NCBI GenBank assembly: GCA_003554375.1
Contig: PWGF01000492.1
Coordinates: 1-15,021 of the forward strand
Direction of reading: 5' to 3'
Length of the DNA stretch: 15,021 bases
From: Spirochaetaceae bacterium
GTDB lineage: Bacteria > Spirochaetota > Spirochaetia > DSM-27196 > SKKC01
The position numbers and the translations under genes were made by a program. Within the stretch, counting starts at the first letter, position 1; every line of letters begins with the position of its first letter. Shown here piece after piece: positions 1 to 7,088 of this stretch. The notes below the pieces were generated by a model, which saw nothing but the letters and a program-made list of their open reading frames with translations, was not told the origin of the DNA and did not search any database.

Positions 1-57
1 CACCGGCCCGGCTCCCACCACGACAACTTCGGCATCCGTTCCTTCCGTGCGCTCCAT
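1..57 (-). CDS. FAD/NAD(P)-binding oxidoreductase, N-terminal fragment cut by window edge
   Basis: The minus strand reads ATG at 57-55 and stays open to base 1, giving 19 residues that begin MERTEGTDAEVVVVGAGPV. A run of hydrophobic beta-strand residues ending in GAGP is the start of a Rossmann dinucleotide-binding motif (GxGxxG type). It is usual at the extreme N-terminus of FAD-dependent monooxygenases, dehydrogenases and related flavoproteins. Only this motif is visible, so neither substrate nor subfamily can be assigned. A TATACT hexamer on the minus strand at 97-92 could be a -10 element, but I see no matching -35. No clear Shine-Dalgarno precedes the start. The gene is transcribed leftward, in the same direction as the radical SAM gene to its right, with about 140 bases between them. 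Confidence 0.6.
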   Translation of the reverse strand, partial: MERTEGTDAEVVVVGAGPV

Positions 58-171
58 AGGTCGATGACTGGGGCGGTGCGGCATGGCGCGGAGTATACCA
101 CAACCCGAGCGGCTCCGGCATCGCGGTTCGCGGGGCCACTCGGTCCATCGTGTCGCGCCCACGGGCATGGA

Positions 172-191
172 GGCGTCCATGGCCGGACGCC
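172..191. terminator. GC hairpin after the radical SAM gene
   Basis: GGCGTCC (172-178) and GGACGCC (185-191) form a perfect 7-bp stem with a six-base loop. It begins five bases beyond the minus-strand stop codon at 198-196. No U-tract follows, so it is at best a weak or factor-assisted terminator, or a 3' end stabiliser. Confidence 0.35.
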
Positions 192-195
192 GATG

Positions 196-1455
196 TCAGT
201 CCGCGCGCAGTTTGAGTGCGGAATAGTCGAAATCGGCGCCGTCCGGTGCAAGTCTGGCGCACAGGGCGGCCAGCTTGGAGTTTCCGCAGAGCTCGGCGAA
301 GCCTGATTCCCCCTGCGGGGCACCGTCGGCCGGGGGCGAACCGGAATTGTCCGTTCGCAACAGCTGCAGCAATCTTTCGCTTAGGATTCTGGTGATCGGC
401 CAGGGATCGGAGGCGACCGGAGGAAACTTGCGGCGGCGCAGGGCTGTGCGTTCCTCTTTGAGCCACCGCCGGTACAATCCCGCGGCGCTTTTCAAGCGGC
501 TGGTATTCACGCCGCGGGCATCGTAGAGGCCTTGCAGATGACTGAAGAGTACGGCGAAGCTGTCCGGGAGAGCGAGCATTTTGCTGTAGATGCGGCAGGG
601 GATCATTTGGGGTATGCCGGCCGCGGTCAGTCGGCGGCTCAGGGCAAGCTGCGGCGCACGGTCGGCGCCGTTCCTGGGCAGTCCGGAAGCCCGCTCGTTG
701 GCATAGAGCTTCCGGTAGGCGCTTTCCAGGCGGGGGTAGCCGGCTTTGAGCGTTTCCATGAAGTGTTCTTTCTGAATCCCGGGGCGCAGGGTGAGACCGC
801 CGGGGCATACGAACCCGGCGCCGGCTGCTTGCGCGCCCTGGATGAGTGCGTCGAAATGCTCGGCGCTGTCGCTTATCCCGGGACAGAGCGGCATGGCCAT
901 TACCCCGGTGGAAAACCCGGCAGCCGTGGCCTTGCGGAGGGCCTCGAGGCGCCTGGCCACCGGCGGGGCCCCAGGCTCCAGGCTGGCCGCTGCTCCTTCG
1001 TCGGTGGTGGTAATGGTCATCGCAATCAGCACCGAAGGAAACTGCCGGAGGAGATCGAAGTCGCGTACGATCAGATCGCTCTTGGTCAGGATTATGAGCG
1101 GGAGTCCGGCCGGGAGCAGAGCTTCGAGCAGCCCGCGGGTCAGTCCCAGCTCGGCCTCCAGCGGCTGGTAGATATCGGTGACGCCGGAGCCGATACACAC
1201 CGCGCCATATTCCCGCGAGGTGAAACCGTGCTCCACCTGGCGGCCGACAAGGTCCACAAGGTTATGGCGAACCCCAATCTCCCGGTCGAAGTCGCCGGCG
1301 ACGAAGTATTTCTCAGCCCGGCCGTCGCAGTAGCTGCACCCGTGGGCGCAGCCGCGATAGGGCGCCAGGCACCGGTAGAGGGCGGTGAGAAAACTGTCGG
1401 CCATCGGGGCCCGCGAAAGGCCGCTTTTGGCTGTCAGGCTGTACCTCTGGTCCAT
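196..1455 (-). CDS. Radical SAM protein, spore-photoproduct-lyase-like (SplB/Rv2578c-type) family
   Basis: A 419-residue protein with the radical SAM cluster motif CAHGCSYC (C36, C40, C43), which binds a 4Fe-4S cluster and S-adenosylmethionine to generate a 5'-deoxyadenosyl radical. The preceding LAPYRGC and the following YCDGRAEKY are typical of the SPL-like group (COG1533), where the cysteines lie in an N-terminal PYxGCxHxCxYC context. Sequence around residues 120-160 (LIILTKSDLIVRD, then AMTITTTDEGAA) matches strands of the partial TIM barrel in that group. Family members are mostly uncharacterised, so true spore photoproduct lyase activity should not be assumed. Start is ATG at 1455. A second Met at residue 18 is possible because no Shine-Dalgarno is evident for either. 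A TTGACA-containing promoter candidate lies about 240 bases upstream. Confidence 0.88.
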   Translation of the reverse strand: MDQRYSLTAKSGLSRAPMADSFLTALYRCLAPYRGCAHGCSYCDGRAEKYFVAGDFDREIGVRHNLVDLVGRQVEHGFTSREYGAVCIGSGVTDIYQPLEAELGLTRGLLEALLPAGLPLIILTKSDLIVRDFDLLRQFPSVLIAMTITTTDEGAAASLEPGAPPVARRLEALRKATAAGFSTGVMAMPLCPGISDSAEHFDALIQGAQAAGAGFVCPGGLTLRPGIQKEHFMETLKAGYPRLESAYRKLYANERASGLPRNGADRAPQLALSRRLTAAGIPQMIPCRIYSKMLALPDSFAVLFSHLQGLYDARGVNTSRLKSAAGLYRRWLKEERTALRRRKFPPVASDPWPITRILSERLLQLLRTDNSGSPPADGAPQGESGFAELCGNSKLAALCARLAPDGADFDYSALKLRAD

Positions 1456-1481
1456 GATCGGCTCTAGCCGGGCTCGGCCCG

Positions 1482-1555
1482 GGCAGGCTTCGGCGTTGAC
1501 CGGGCTCCGCTCTGGCCGGGTTCGCCGCCGGCCGGCTTCGGCGTTGGCCGGCTCC
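1482..1555. repeat. Imperfect 26-27-bp direct repeat upstream of the radical SAM gene
   Basis: Bases 1482-1508 and 1530-1555 are imperfect copies sharing the core GGCTTCGGCGTTG followed by a CCGG-rich tail ending GCTCC. The copies are 48 bases apart in the 367-base gap between the divergent radical SAM and FmdB genes. Their role is unknown; it could be a regulator-binding region or simple GC-rich duplication. Confidence 0.5.
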
Positions 1556-1694
1556 TATCCTATCCGCACGTCTTCCGAATATCGTGGCTCGTCTCGTTCA
1601 CGACGGCCTTCGACGTTCTCCGCTTTGATTGTGCCGTCTCCGTGAAGAATCGTACTGCGTCCGACTCGACTCTCAAACCCGTTCTCATATGCAG

Positions 1695-1722
1695 ATCATG
1701 ATGCTGCTTTGGCAATTGTCAA
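1695..1722 (-). promoter_or_regulatory. Possible sigma70-type promoter toward the radical SAM gene
   Basis: The minus strand carries a perfect TTGACA (1722-1717), a 16-base spacer and CATGAT (1700-1695, four of six matches to TATAAT). The -35 lies inside the near-palindrome TTGGCAATTGTCAA (1709-1722), which could also bind a regulator. The leader to the ATG at 1455 would be about 230 bases and would span the direct repeat at 1482-1555. Confidence 0.3.
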
Positions 1723-1822
1723 GCTTCCGTCCGCCGCTCTGGTGGCAGCCGTTCAGCCATGCGCGCGCCGCGACGACGCGAGACGCCTTTACACTCGAGC
1801 GGCGATTCGGTATGAAGTGCCC

Positions 1823-2053
1823 ATGCCTCTCTACGAGTATCAGTGCAACTCCTGCCTGACAGTGAGCGAGTACCTCGTCGGCGTCGGAAGCGATCAGCCT
1901 GACCTCGTGTGCGGATCGTGCGGCTCGGACCGGCTCCGCAGGCTGATCTCGATCATGAGCGTCTCCCGCGGCACTGCCCCGGAGACCTGCTGCGGCGGCG
2001 GCGAGTGCCGCCCGGCTGCGTGCGAGCGCGGCTCCTGCGGGTGTGGGGGCTGA
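1823..2053 (+). CDS. FmdB-family zinc-ribbon protein
   Basis: A 76-residue protein starting MPLYEYQCNSC, the hallmark of the FmdB/CxxC-CxxC regulatory-protein family (SSSS motif-type putative regulators). Two CxxC knuckles, CNSC near residue 8 and CGSC near residue 33, would bind one zinc ion. The C-terminus is unusually rich in cysteine and glycine (CCGGGEC, then CERGSCGCGG), suggesting a second metal site or a low-complexity tail. The frame is open upstream to 1709, but ATG at 1823 is chosen because family proteins begin at this MPxYEY. The start has no strong Shine-Dalgarno. Function is unproven across the family; roles in gene regulation or metal handling have been proposed. It is divergent from the radical SAM gene and is followed by an antitoxin operon. 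Confidence 0.85.
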   Translation: MPLYEYQCNSCLTVSEYLVGVGSDQPDLVCGSCGSDRLRRLISIMSVSRGTAPETCCGGGECRPAACERGSCGCGG

Positions 2054-2154
2054 CACTCCCTGGATACCCTGCCCCGGTCGGCGCAAGGGCGGCTCGTTCG
2101 GGTATGGGGGGGAGCTGACACGGCGTGTCGTGTCCCGCCCAAGGGCAGGAACGG

Positions 2155-2195
2155 GATAATGGACATCTATCCGTACCGTGAGCATGGTTGTCCAT
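2155..2195 (+). promoter_or_regulatory. Antitoxin promoter with 7-bp inverted-repeat operator
   Basis: GATAAT at 2155-2160 is a good -10 candidate (five of six). ATGGACA (2159-2165) and TGTCCAT (2189-2195) form a perfect inverted repeat that overlaps the -10 and runs to the ATG at 2196. Ribbon-helix-helix antitoxins usually repress their own operon through such inverted repeats, so this is the likely autoregulatory operator. No convincing -35 is visible. Confidence 0.45.
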
Positions 2196-2420
2196 ATGAA
2201 GACGACGCTCAGCATTAGCGACGCGACAATGGCCCGGCTCAAGCAAGAGGCGGTACGACAGGGACGTACCATGTCGGAATTGGTTGAAGCTGCCTTGCGA
2301 GCGCATCTGGAACGGCACGATGAGCCGCCGGAGCTCCCTCCTCTTCCGATGTTCCGTACGGGCGGAGCTCGCGTAAACCTTGCCAACCGCGATTCGCTCT
2401 ACGATGTCATGGAGCGCTAA
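2196..2420 (+). CDS. Ribbon-helix-helix (CopG/VapB-type) antitoxin
   Basis: A 74-residue protein starting MKTTLSISDATMARLKQ. The first strand (KTTLSIS) followed by two helices ending in a VEAALRAHLER-like helix is the ribbon-helix-helix fold of CopG/VapB antitoxins, which bind operator DNA as dimers. The C-terminal part (PPLPMFRTGGARVNLANRDSLYDVMER) is the extended toxin-wrapping tail typical of VapB partners of PIN toxins. The frame also holds GTG at 2178 and ATG at 2184, but 2196 starts right at the RHH strand and follows the operator half-site. Two bases after its stop comes a GTG-started PIN reading frame, as in a vapBC operon. The toxin is broken, so this is now probably an orphan antitoxin that still appears intact. 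Confidence 0.85.
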   Translation: MKTTLSISDATMARLKQEAVRQGRTMSELVEAALRAHLERHDEPPELPPLPMFRTGGARVNLANRDSLYDVMER

Positions 2421-2422
2421 GC

Positions 2423-2729
2423 GTGTTCGTCGTAGATACGAACATTTTGCTCTATGCGGCCGATCGGGCTGCGCCTGAACACACCGCCTCCCGAACGTGT
2501 CTGGAAGAGTGGCGAAGCCGATCGTCCCTGTGGTACCTCACGTAAAGAATCGTTCTCGGAGATACCCGACATCCGTGGCAATCTATTCTTTGACGCCCAC
2601 ACGGCAATCCTTATGCGGAAACACGGGATCAGGACGATCTACACACGTGACACCGATTTCAATCGGTTCCCGTTCGTGGAGGTCGTTGATCCGCTACAGC
2701 AGTTTCCGAAACCCACTGGTCTAGGATAG
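2423..2729 (+). pseudogene. VapC-like PIN-domain toxin, internally deleted and frameshifted
   Basis: From GTG 2423 the frame reads VFVVDTNILLYAADRAAPEH, the N-terminus of a PIN ribonuclease with the first catalytic Asp in VVDTN, then hits TAA at 2543-2545 after 40 codons. A different frame, open over 2454-2729, carries the matching C-terminus: GNLFFDAHTAILMRKHG, then YTRDTDFNRFPFVEVVDP, with the later acidic residues. Intact family members are about 140-150 residues. Here the N- and C-terminal pieces abut near 2540-2550 with roughly 50-60 residues missing, including the expected second acidic residue, and the frame is shifted. Catalytic function must be lost. The gene sits two bases after the intact antitoxin, which confirms the original vapBC arrangement. 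Confidence 0.85.
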
Positions 2730-2864
2730 GCCGGACAGGCCGACGTATATCGGAACGACTTTCATGCCCTCTTGTGCCGTTGGATTACCGTATACGGTCC
2801 GTGACGCTTCTTCCGTCTTTGTTGCTGAGGTGTATTTCGAAACCTCTATCCGCACTTCCGTCAT
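2721..2864 (-). CDS. Possible 47-residue small protein, unrecognised
   Basis: ATG at 2864-2862 on the minus strand opens a 47-residue frame beginning MTEVRIEVSKYTSATKTEEA and ending at TAG 2723-2721. An AAGGAG ribosome binding site (2879-2874) lies nine bases upstream. The composition (charged N-terminus, no long GC-rich low-complexity run) looks more protein-like than most shadow frames. It converges on the end of the PIN pseudogene and overlaps its last nine bases. I recognise no family, and such a short frame could be chance. Confidence 0.28.
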   Translation of the reverse strand: MTEVRIEVSKYTSATKTEEASRTVYGNPTAQEGMKVVPIYVGLSGLS

Positions 2865-2934
2865 TGCACCGTTCTCCTTGCATCGCATTGCCTCACTATC
2901 ATGTGTCGGATACACTGCCGGTGGGAGGAACAAG

Positions 2935-3387
2935 ATGAAAGCACTACACGTTTTGCGCCGGCTGGTTCCGGTCGTCGTTATTGCGGCCGGCGCCGTTGCC
3001 CTGGTTTCCTGCGGCGACGACGCGCCCCAGGAAGTCACGGACGCCGGGCAAACCGACCCGGACGCCGGTCCGATAACCAGGGACGGGGGGCCGATCGCGC
3101 TCAGGAACGCCCTGGGCGACGAGACCGACGACGCCACTCTGGAGCAGGTGCTGGAGGAGCTCGCGGCTCTGGATGATGACAATATATTTCTAGTGATGTC
3201 CGACACTGAGTACACCGTTCAAGCGATGATTGGCGACGACCTCTACCACGTTGAATACTTGGACGGCACCGGCCACTTCCACAGCGTCGAATACGCTACC
3301 GCGGAAGAGACGGCCGAGGTCTTCACACTCTACTACCGTGAAGACCCAAGCTGGTACGACGTTCTGGAATGGGTCGAGTGGGAGTAG
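2935..3387 (+). CDS. Small acidic lipoprotein, function unknown
   Basis: A 150-residue protein with a lysine/arginine-bearing N-terminus, a hydrophobic segment (VPVVVIAAGAVALVSC) and a lipobox ending LVSC. The predicted mature protein therefore starts with a lipid-modified Cys at about residue 26 and is exported and membrane-anchored. Just after it come acidic residues and a short Asp/Gly/Pro-rich linker. The rest is strongly acidic and aromatic, with many Asp, Glu, Tyr and Trp residues and the C-terminal sequence WYDVLEWVEWE; I do not recognise a domain. Start is ATG at 2935 with GGAGG about eight bases upstream. It is transcribed alone and converges on the permease gene, with a 9-bp hairpin between them. 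Confidence 0.72.
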   Translation: MKALHVLRRLVPVVVIAAGAVALVSCGDDAPQEVTDAGQTDPDAGPITRDGGPIALRNALGDETDDATLEQVLEELAALDDDNIFLVMSDTEYTVQAMIGDDLYHVEYLDGTGHFHSVEYATAEETAEVFTLYYREDPSWYDVLEWVEWE

Positions 3388-3497
3388 CCATTTCCGGGCC
3401 GGGACGAGAACACTGGCCCCTCGGTCATCGACTGAGCGATCCTAACCGGGTCGGTTCCGGGTACTATCGCGTCCGTGCGACTGTCGGCTCCCGGCTA

Positions 3498-3524
3498 CTG
3501 TCGCGCCGACTCTCCGCGCGACAG
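3498..3524. terminator. 9-bp hairpin between convergent lipoprotein and permease genes
   Basis: CTGTCGCGC (3498-3506) and GCGCGACAG (3516-3524) form a perfect 9-bp stem with a nine-base loop. It lies between the lipoprotein stop (3387) and the opposing permease stop (3552), as a bidirectional terminator would. No T-run is present on either side, so Rho-independent function is uncertain. Confidence 0.45.
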
Positions 3525-3551
3525 GCGGCAGCGCCTCCACTGTGCCCTCCC

Positions 3552-4814
3552 CTACTCGCGCAGAGCCTCCACCGGTTTCATGCGGGCGGCTGCCGCCGAG
3601 GGGAAGAGCGCAGCGAGCGTCGAAACGACGAGCGTCGCCGCAGCTACCCGCAGCACTGCCGCCGCCGAAAGGACCGGGTATAGGATCGAGGCAATATTGA
3701 TGTCTGCGGCGTCCATCCGGGCGCTGACGTCGATACCGGTCACGCCAAGCACCGCGGAGGCCGCCAGCCCGAGTCCGATTCCGATCGCGGTACCGATCGC
3801 GCCGATGTAGAACGCTTCGGTAGTGAAGAGCCGTACGATCGTTCGGTCTCTCATCCCGAGCGCGGCGAGCGTCCCGATTTCCCGCGTGCGCTCACGCACC
3901 GCCATCAGCGTTGTGTTCACGATCACGGTAATCGCCAGGGCCAGGAAGAATCCGGCGAAGACAACCAGCCACGCATCTGCCAGTTGTACCGTTGGGTAGG
4001 CGAATCCCGCCTCCATCCACGTAGTTGCCCGCACGCCGGTCGGCCCGCGTTCATCCACCTCCGTGTTGATGCGGTCCGCCAGCGTTGCACTGTCGCCGCT
4101 CTCGCTCTTGACGAGGAGTTCCACCGCCGCATCGCCCATGCGCAGAAAGCGCGCGGCCGGCTCGATCGGCATAAGGAAAGTCGTCCGGTCGATTGCCGCG
4201 ACCGGAAAGCCGGCGAGCCCGACCACGTCGACCGTGAACGCGTTGGAGCGCCGCGAGCGCGTCTGCGTCTGGAAGGTCACCATGTCTCCCGGCTCCACGC
4301 CGAGCCGCTCGGCAAGCCGCACACCGAGAAGCGCCTCCGGTGCGTCCGGCTGCGGTGCCCGGCCACTCACGATGAGCTCATCTATCTCCTGATACTGGCG
4401 TTCGAGGTCGAGGTCGATGCCGAGCCCCCGCGCAGTGATGAGCCGCTCGCCGCGAAAGGCGCCGGCCGGCACGACCACGCGCGGGCTTACCGTGCGCACG
4501 TCGGCGAGTTCCATCACTCGCTCGACCAGACCCCGGTAGTCCTCCACAACGTAGTGCATCGGGTTCATGTATTCGTAACGGTCGAAGAGCTCATGGCGGA
4601 TGCGGATTTCGCCCTCGCCGAAGTTGAAGGAGTTGCACTTCATGTCCTCCTGCATTCCACGCATGAGTCCCGCGAAGAGCAGCACCGACATCGCCGCAAC
4701 CGCAATAGCGGAAATCGAGAGCACCGTGCGCCGCCCGTGCCGGAAGATGTTTCGCAGCGCGATCGCCCACACCCCGGAAGACCGTGCGCCCACTTTGCCG
4801 GCGAGCCCCTCCAC
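3552..4814 (-). CDS. FtsX/MacB/LolE-type ABC transporter permease
   Basis: A 420-residue permease. One N-terminal membrane segment lies at about 30-50, followed by a large periplasmic MacB-PCD-like domain (about 55-275). Three C-terminal membrane segments lie at about 281-301, 334-358 and 381-406. The cytoplasmic motif RERTREIGTLAALGM near 307-322 and the closing AAARMKPVEALR are diagnostic of the FtsX family, where this loop contacts the ATPase. Such proteins move lipoproteins, peptides or drugs, or transmit mechanical signals across the envelope, rather than forming classic channels. Start is GTG at 4814. The frame is open further upstream with no better start, and the RNIFRHGRRT entry to TM1 fits the family. 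No ATPase gene lies downstream, and the gene upstream is a remnant of a second permease, so this may be an orphan subunit. Confidence 0.85.
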   Translation of the reverse strand: MEGLAGKVGARSSGVWAIALRNIFRHGRRTVLSISAIAVAAMSVLLFAGLMRGMQEDMKCNSFNFGEGEIRIRHELFDRYEYMNPMHYVVEDYRGLVERVMELADVRTVSPRVVVPAGAFRGERLITARGLGIDLDLERQYQEIDELIVSGRAPQPDAPEALLGVRLAERLGVEPGDMVTFQTQTRSRRSNAFTVDVVGLAGFPVAAIDRTTFLMPIEPAARFLRMGDAAVELLVKSESGDSATLADRINTEVDERGPTGVRATTWMEAGFAYPTVQLADAWLVVFAGFFLALAITVIVNTTLMAVRERTREIGTLAALGMRDRTIVRLFTTEAFYIGAIGTAIGIGLGLAASAVLGVTGIDVSARMDAADINIASILYPVLSAAAVLRVAAATLVVSTLAALFPSAAAARMKPVEALRE

Positions 4815-4846
4815 TCCGGCAGACGACTTGTCCGCGGCGATCGCCC

Positions 4847-5566
4847 GTAGCGAGTTTGGAAATCGAGCAGCCGGAGGCCGTCGAGGTCCGTCGCCGAGCG
4901 CACCTCCTCGATCGCCGCCCCCGAAGGAATGCCGCCGGGAAGTGAGAGCACCACCGAAGTCGCCGCCCCATCCATCTCCAGATACTCATCGGCGATGGCG
5001 CGCGGCAGATAGGCGGTCGACCGGTCGAGCTGCGGGTTCGGCGTCTCGTAGATGCCGGCGACCTCCAGGTCGAGGATCTGATGGAAAGCGTCACGGGTAC
5101 GCGTGAGAACGGTCACCGGGTAGCCGACCTGCGCCCCGAGCCGTTCGGCGAGCCACGAGCTGAGAAGTACCTGCTCGCCGCCAGGCTTGAGCCACTCGCC
5201 GTCTACGATGTGCTCTGCGAGCCGGAACACATGCGCCTCGCGCCCCGGATCGACGCCGATGAAGTCCATCCGGACCGAGCCATCTTCCGGGTACGGGTCG
5301 TAGCGGACGACGAGCTCTCCGCCGAAAACGACCCGCGGGGCGGCAGCGATCCCGGCGGCATCGAGCGATTCGAGCAGCCGTTCCGGTTCATCGACGGTGA
5401 GATTGAGCGGCCGCTGCTCCCGCTCCTCCCAGTAGCCCGCCGCGGCGATCTGCGCGCTTCCTGTTTCGTAGTGGGCCAGATTCACGTACGACTCGTCCGC
5501 CATACTCTGCAGCATCGAATCCATTCCGACGAAAATCGCCAGCCCGCCGGCAATCGCGAAGCTGGG
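4847..5566 (-). pseudogene. Partner FtsX-type permease, truncated at both ends
   Basis: Residues encoded from about 5566 to 4847 show the second half of a TM1 segment (FAIAGGLAIFVGMDSMLQSM) and a full periplasmic domain of the same family as the downstream permease (for example HYETGSAQI, the GVDPGREAHVF region and LDFQTRY). The frame opens at a poor GTG (5593), and the N-terminal arginine-rich entry helix is missing. At the other end homology stops near 4847. The frame then runs out of phase into the start of the next permease and stops at 4640, so the three C-terminal membrane segments and the ATPase-contact loop are gone. A permease without these cannot work. The pattern fits a deletion that fused the end of this gene to the start of the next, plus loss of its 5' end beside the ParB-like gene. 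Confidence 0.72.
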
Positions 5567-5629
5567 GCCGGTGTGATGCACACATGCTACCACGGCGCGA
5601 GGAGCTGGGCGAGCAGCAACGACAACGAG

Positions 5630-6901
5630 TCAAGGTGAACCGATAGTCAGACGCTGCGCCTCTTCGGCAGTCAGCTCGCCGGTGATCACCTGCCGGAAGT
5701 ATCTGCGGCTCATCCGTTTGTAGTAGCGAAACTGAGCGGCGGGTTTAGGCGAATGCTGCATGGCCGCTCGAGCCATCGGCGCGTAGAAGCGTTCATACCA
5801 TACCGGTGTGAGCTCCTGGATGTACGGCGCACGGCCGTAGCTCTGCTTCAGCAACGGTGCAGCACAGTGGATCAGCTGCGTTTGAAGATAGCGGTATACG
5901 CCTTTCTCCTGGGGCATCCGGACGAAGCCATCTATCAAGCGGTCAATCTGGCCGGCACGAATGAACGACCTGTACTCTTCCTCCGGGGACATGAGCATCA
6001 TACGGAACCAACGAGCAAGCATATGAGCAAGCGTTAGCAACGGGGTCTGCTTCTGTCTCTTGGAAACGAAGAGCTCGTATATCTCTCCGACCGACATCTT
6101 GTCCGGATCATCGTATGAATTGAAGTACCGGATTATGTCGATGAATATGTCCGTCTCCCGCTTCCCGGGAAACAGATACAGGAGAGAGTTGTCCCTTATG
6201 TAGTCGATCGCGTTCCGATAGAGACTTCTGTACCACGGTTTGATCTGCTCTCTGGGTGAAGACGGGGGCCGCCCGGCCCGCCGTTCGAAGTACCGGCGAT
6301 TGTATTCATTGATCTCCACTTCCAGCCAATCCCAAGTGGAAGCACACGCAACGTGGAAGTCCCGATCCGATACGACATCGAAAATCCCCGTCCGCTGATG
6401 AAGGCGATCCTTTGCGCGCAGCAGAGGTAGCATGTTCCGATCCATTCCGTCCGGCAGGCTATACGGGAGGGGGTAGCTGCGGACTTCGGCGGTCATAAAC
6501 GCCAAACCCAATGCCTTGGCCGCGGATACTCGGTGATGCCCGTCACGCACGAAGTAGGCGCCGCCGACTTCGAACACCGATACTGCATCGTTGAGCGATC
6601 CCTGCGACATCAGGTGGTGAATATGCACCCAACGCTCCCCTATCCAGCGCTTGCGCGGGTGGAAGCCGCGGGAGAAATCGTCAGCCCTGTTCTCCGATCC
6701 CACAATGGAATCAACCGGGATCTCTCGGATCCCGATGTAGCTCTCGTTCCCGGCGGACGCGGCTTCCAAGACTGAGCTAAGACTCACCAATCGGTTGTCA
6801 TGACCCGACAGACGGGAGATGACGGAAGTATCCCTTCTGCCGCGTCTCAATGCTCTTTCAAATGCGGTGTGCGACTTGCCGTGCGTGATCGACTGCGGCA
6901 T
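5630..6901 (-). CDS. ParB/sulfiredoxin-fold N-terminal domain protein, function unknown
   Basis: A 423-residue protein with a ParB-like nucleotide-binding fold at about residues 58-140. It carries the strand IPVDSIVGSENR (61-72), the segment DFSRGFHPRK, and the signature VRDGHHRVSAAKALG (118-132), equivalent to the DGHHR loop of ParB/Srx proteins. The remaining 280 residues are mostly helical and rich in Arg, Tyr and Trp, and I do not recognise them. The N-terminal layout (GSxxRxxDFxRxFxPR, then YFVRDGHHRV) resembles uncharacterised ParB-domain proteins found singly in several phyla, so a chromosome-partition role is not implied. The frame is open upstream to a TTG at 6985, but that TTG lies inside the TTGACA of the likely promoter, so ATG 6901 is chosen. 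It runs toward the permease remnant 37 bases beyond its stop. Confidence 0.75.
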   Translation of the reverse strand: MPQSITHGKSHTAFERALRRGRRDTSVISRLSGHDNRLVSLSSVLEAASAGNESYIGIREIPVDSIVGSENRADDFSRGFHPRKRWIGERWVHIHHLMSQGSLNDAVSVFEVGGAYFVRDGHHRVSAAKALGLAFMTAEVRSYPLPYSLPDGMDRNMLPLLRAKDRLHQRTGIFDVVSDRDFHVACASTWDWLEVEINEYNRRYFERRAGRPPSSPREQIKPWYRSLYRNAIDYIRDNSLLYLFPGKRETDIFIDIIRYFNSYDDPDKMSVGEIYELFVSKRQKQTPLLTLAHMLARWFRMMLMSPEEEYRSFIRAGQIDRLIDGFVRMPQEKGVYRYLQTQLIHCAAPLLKQSYGRAPYIQELTPVWYERFYAPMARAAMQHSPKPAAQFRYYKRMSRRYFRQVITGELTAEEAQRLTIGSP

Positions 6902-6920
6902 GGCCCCACTATACCTGATG

Positions 6921-6930
6921 GAAGCGCTTC
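6921..6930. promoter_or_regulatory. Perfect 10-bp palindrome before the ParB-like gene
   Basis: GAAGCGCTTC is its own reverse complement and lies between the likely promoter (6959-6985) and the start codon at 6901. It sits where a repressor could bind just downstream of transcription start. One 10-bp palindrome could also be chance. Confidence 0.3.
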
Positions 6931-6958
6931 TTGCACCAGATTTTGGCGGGAGCATGTG

Positions 6959-6985
6959 AGCGTAGCATGCGAATGCGGCTGTCAA
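6959..6985 (-). promoter_or_regulatory. Sigma70-type promoter for the ParB-like gene
   Basis: The minus strand has a perfect TTGACA (6985-6980), then after 15 bases TACGCT (6964-6959) preceded by TGC, giving an extended -10 form (TGnTAnnnT) that tolerates a short spacer. It is about 58 bases upstream of ATG 6901. Confidence 0.45.
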
Positions 6986-7088
6986 GTATTGATATGCCGC
7001 CGTATCCTGCCTACACTCAAACCCTCAATGGTTTCGATTATAGGAGCCGGGTTCGCGCGGCGGCTCCGGACCTGGGTGCGATTCGGCA

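Noticed and set aside
532..1467. 311-residue plus-strand frame opposite the radical SAM gene
   Set aside because: It is antisense to a clear radical SAM protein and has low-complexity composition and no recognisable domain.
3984..4850. 288-residue plus-strand frame opposite the permease
   Set aside because: It is a shadow of the FtsX-type permease, made histidine- and arginine-rich by antisense reading of GC-rich codons.
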